Position numbers and translations under genes: made by a program. From NCBI GenBank assembly GCA_963666945.2, contig CAXXRT010000060.1, positions 48,384-112,383 on the forward strand: DNA of 64,000 nucleotides, read 5' to 3'. Below, in pieces: positions 61,912 through 64,000 of the stretch. The DNA comes from G963666945 sp963666945 (GTDB taxonomy: Bacteria > Bacteroidota > Bacteroidia > Bacteroidales > Marinifilaceae). Each line of letters opens with the position of its first letter. Within the stretch, counting starts at the first letter, position 1. Under the pieces are notes generated by a model that was not told the origin of the DNA, ran no database searches, and worked only from the letters and a program-made list of their open reading frames with translations.

Positions 61912-64000
61912 ATGGAAAAAATGTTTTGGTTCTGCCATAAATATGGTGGAAAACGACTTAAAATTTTCAGAGTCATGAAAATATGTATCGTAATAATGAC
62001 GGTTTTCTGTATGAGTGTTGCCGCGAAATCTTTTTCCCAGCAACAAAGGGTAAGTCTTGATATGAAGAATGTCGAGGTTATAAAACTCTTTAAAGAGATA
62101 CAGAAAAAAGCTAACTTGTATTTTGTATTCAATACAGAAGATATAAGTAAACTAGGTAAGGTAAGTGTAAATGTTAAGGATGAGACTGTGGAGGATGTAC
62201 TTAAAAATATCCTGGGTAAGACTGACCTTAAATATGAGTTTGACGATAATGTGATAATTATCAGTCCTTCCGGTAAAGAAAAACAAGTTAAGCAGGCACA
62301 GAATATCAAGGGGGTAGTTACCGATAAAGATGGAAATCCCCTTCCAGGTGTTTCTGTGGTTATTAAGGGTACTCAGTCAGGTGTATCTACCAATATTGAT
62401 GGTAATTTTACTATCGAGGTGGCATCAATGAAAGATATTACATTGGTCTTCTCGTTTGTAGGGATGAAAACCAAGGAAGTTAAATATATTGGTAAAGAAC
62501 TGAAAATAGTTCTTGAGTCTGATACGGAGGAACTTGAGGAGGTTGTTATTACCGGTATCTTTAATAAGCCAAGAGAAAGTTTTACCGGTTCTGTTTCTAC
62601 TATCACCAAGGATCAGATTATGGTATATAAAGGCCAGAATGTACTTCAGACAATTAGAAACATAGATCCTTCTATTTATATTGCATTAGATAATGCTGCC
62701 GGTAGCGATCCTAATCATATGCCTAATGTTTCTATTCGTGGTAATTCTTCCCTTCCTACTACCTTAGAGGAACTTAACAGTGGAACACAGCAGCAGTTGA
62801 ACCAGCCTCTTATTATTATGGATGGTTTTGAAATTACTCTGCGTAAATTAATGGATTTTAATGATGAAGAGATAGAAAGTATAAACGTACTTAAAGATGC
62901 ATCAGCTACTGCTATATATGGTTCAAGAGGGGCAAATGGTGTTATCGTTATAAAGACTAAAGATCCAAAGGCTGGAAAACTTAAGTTTTATCTGAAAACG
63001 GGCTTGGATATTGAAATGCCTGATTTATCGTCTTACAACTTAATGAATGCAAAAGAAAAATTAGAGTTGGAAAGGATGGCTGGTTTGTATAACAGTGATT
63101 CTCCTACTAAGGATTTGAAGTATAAGGATCAATACAATCAAATTCTGAAAGACGTTTTAGCCGGGGTTGATACTTACTGGTTGGATGAACCAGTGCGCAC
63201 AGGAGTTGGTGAGCAAGTAAATTTAAGAATTGAGGGAGGTAGTGATGAATTTAGATGGAGTGCCTCGCTTAATAATAAGTCTACTCTTGGTGTAATGAAG
63301 GGCTCTGAAAGGAAATTGACAGATGCTTCAATAACATTACAATATAAATATAAAAATGTATTATTTAGAAATCAGGCTTCTTATTCTGTTACTAATGCTG
63401 CCAATAGTAAATACGGTAGTTTTTCTTCTTATGCGAATATGAATCCGTATTGGAGGCTAAAGGATGAAAACGGTGATCTTTATCAATACTATACTACAGG
63501 TGGTAAGTATGGAAAGGAGTATAATAACCCTCTTTGGGATGCAAGCTTGAATGTTATAGATAAAAACCGTACTCAGCAGATTACAAATAACTTTTCTGTA
63601 GAGTATTCTCTTAATGGATTCATTGCCAGGGTAAGGCTTGGGGTTTCCAGAAATGATAATACTTCTGATAAGTTTTTGCCTCATAATCACACCAGTTTCA
63701 GGAAGTATGACGAAAGTGGGGATAATTTGAGAAAGGGCTCTTATGCTTATTCTGATGGTTCTAAAGAGATGTTGGATTTCAGTTCAACTATTAGCTACAG
63801 TAAAAAATTTGCAGACAAGCATCAGGTGTATGTTGGTTTTGATTATTCTGTAGCCGATACAGAAGGCAGTACTTATTTTGTTGATGTTGAAGGTTTTTCT
63901 AATGAGTTTATGTCTGATTTTGGAAACGCCATTCAGTATAAGGAAAATGGTAAACCTTCAGGTAACCATGTTATCACACGTCGTGTTGGATTTACAGGAA
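61912..64000 (+). CDS. SusC/RagA TonB-linked outer membrane transporter, truncated by the window edge
   Basis: An uninterrupted frame from the ATG at 61912 to the end of the window (696 residues, no stop). After a signal region (MTVFCMSVAAKSFSQ) come an STN domain (VSLDMKNVEVIKLFKEIQKK), a carboxypeptidase-regulatory-like domain (GVVTDKDGNPLPGVSVVIKG), a plug (DASATAIYGSRGANGVIVIK) and the start of the barrel. It belongs with the sigma and FecR genes just upstream. A SusD partner would be expected beyond the edge. Confidence 0.94.
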   Translation, partial: MEKMFWFCHKYGGKRLKIFRVMKICIVIMTVFCMSVAAKSFSQQQRVSLDMKNVEVIKLFKEIQKKANLYFVFNTEDISKLGKVSVNVKDETVEDVLKNILGKTDLKYEFDDNVIIISPSGKEKQVKQAQNIKGVVTDKDGNPLPGVSVVIKGTQSGVSTNIDGNFTIEVASMKDITLVFSFVGMKTKEVKYIGKELKIVLESDTEELEEVVITGIFNKPRESFTGSVSTITKDQIMVYKGQNVLQTIRNIDPSIYIALDNAAGSDPNHMPNVSIRGNSSLPTTLEELNSGTQQQLNQPLIIMDGFEITLRKLMDFNDEEIESINVLKDASATAIYGSRGANGVIVIKTKDPKAGKLKFYLKTGLDIEMPDLSSYNLMNAKEKLELERMAGLYNSDSPTKDLKYKDQYNQILKDVLAGVDTYWLDEPVRTGVGEQVNLRIEGGSDEFRWSASLNNKSTLGVMKGSERKLTDASITLQYKYKNVLFRNQASYSVTNAANSKYGSFSSYANMNPYWRLKDENGDLYQYYTTGGKYGKEYNNPLWDASLNVIDKNRTQQITNNFSVEYSLNGFIARVRLGVSRNDNTSDKFLPHNHTSFRKYDESGDNLRKGSYAYSDGSKEMLDFSSTISYSKKFADKHQVYVGFDYSVADTEGSTYFVDVEGFSNEFMSDFGNAIQYKENGKPSGNHVITRRVGFTG

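Overview
The window is AT-rich DNA from a member of the Bacteroidota, most likely order Bacteroidales. The reasons are two SusC/SusD-type outer-membrane loci headed by ECF sigma and FecR anti-sigma genes, promoters of the TTTG-N19/20-TAnnTTTG type, the cmk-ispH-pfkA and parA-parB-DUF5683-mltD gene orders, and a tmRNA whose tag ends in YALAA. An Odoribacter/Butyricimonas/Marinifilum-like lineage is plausible, but that is inference.

Layout. 1-8910 (minus strand): an ECF sigma, FecR, SusC, SusD, zinc-metallopeptidase lipoprotein and DUF4302 lipoprotein operon that runs off the left edge. 9049-12337 (minus): an MsbA-type ABC exporter broken by two frameshifts, then purB. 12581-13360: an EI24/CysZ-like membrane protein. 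13847-20769: a type I restriction-modification operon (hsdM, a RhuM-family gene, hsdS, hsdR). 20868-25767: NfeD protease, MgtC-like protein, cmk, ispH, pfkA. 25955-32623: priA, parA, parB, a DUF5683 protein and an MltD-like transglycosylase. 32811-32945: an AATAC pentanucleotide array. 32983-36055: a membrane/Nudix fusion and a CLC channel with CBS domains. 36147-42270: gapA, a 46-aa lipoprotein, a possible small RNA, a POT peptide transporter, the NAD(P)HX repair enzyme and a DUF4831 protein. 42517-49314: a second CLC-CBS protein, transketolase, prs and ychF. 49604-50990 (minus): a third, short CLC of the fluoride type behind a recognisable fluoride riboswitch. 51129-58272: an RlmI-like methyltransferase, a frameshifted ettA-like ABC-F gene, a Cys-cluster acidic protein, hutH and hisS. 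58499-58902: tmRNA. 58978-59559: two small membrane proteins. 59959 to the end: a second ECF sigma, FecR and SusC locus cut off by the right edge.

The most informative observations are: the fluoride riboswitch with its CLC-F-type gene; a type I RM operon whose HsdS carries three 12-bp ELTA repeats in its central spacer, as in the EcoR124 family, and 23-bp direct repeats ahead of each recognition domain; a RhuM gene translationally coupled inside that operon; two 44-bp arrays of the same 11-bp unit in intergenic DNA 33 kb apart and in opposite orientation; and a pentanucleotide array whose variants differ only by transitions.

Five separate reading-frame breaks (msbA-like twice, hsdR 3' end, ettA-like, second fecR) occur in genes usually intact in relatives. 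Residual single-base indel errors in the assembly are as likely as real decay. Nothing here was checked with a database search; family names rest on recognised motifs.
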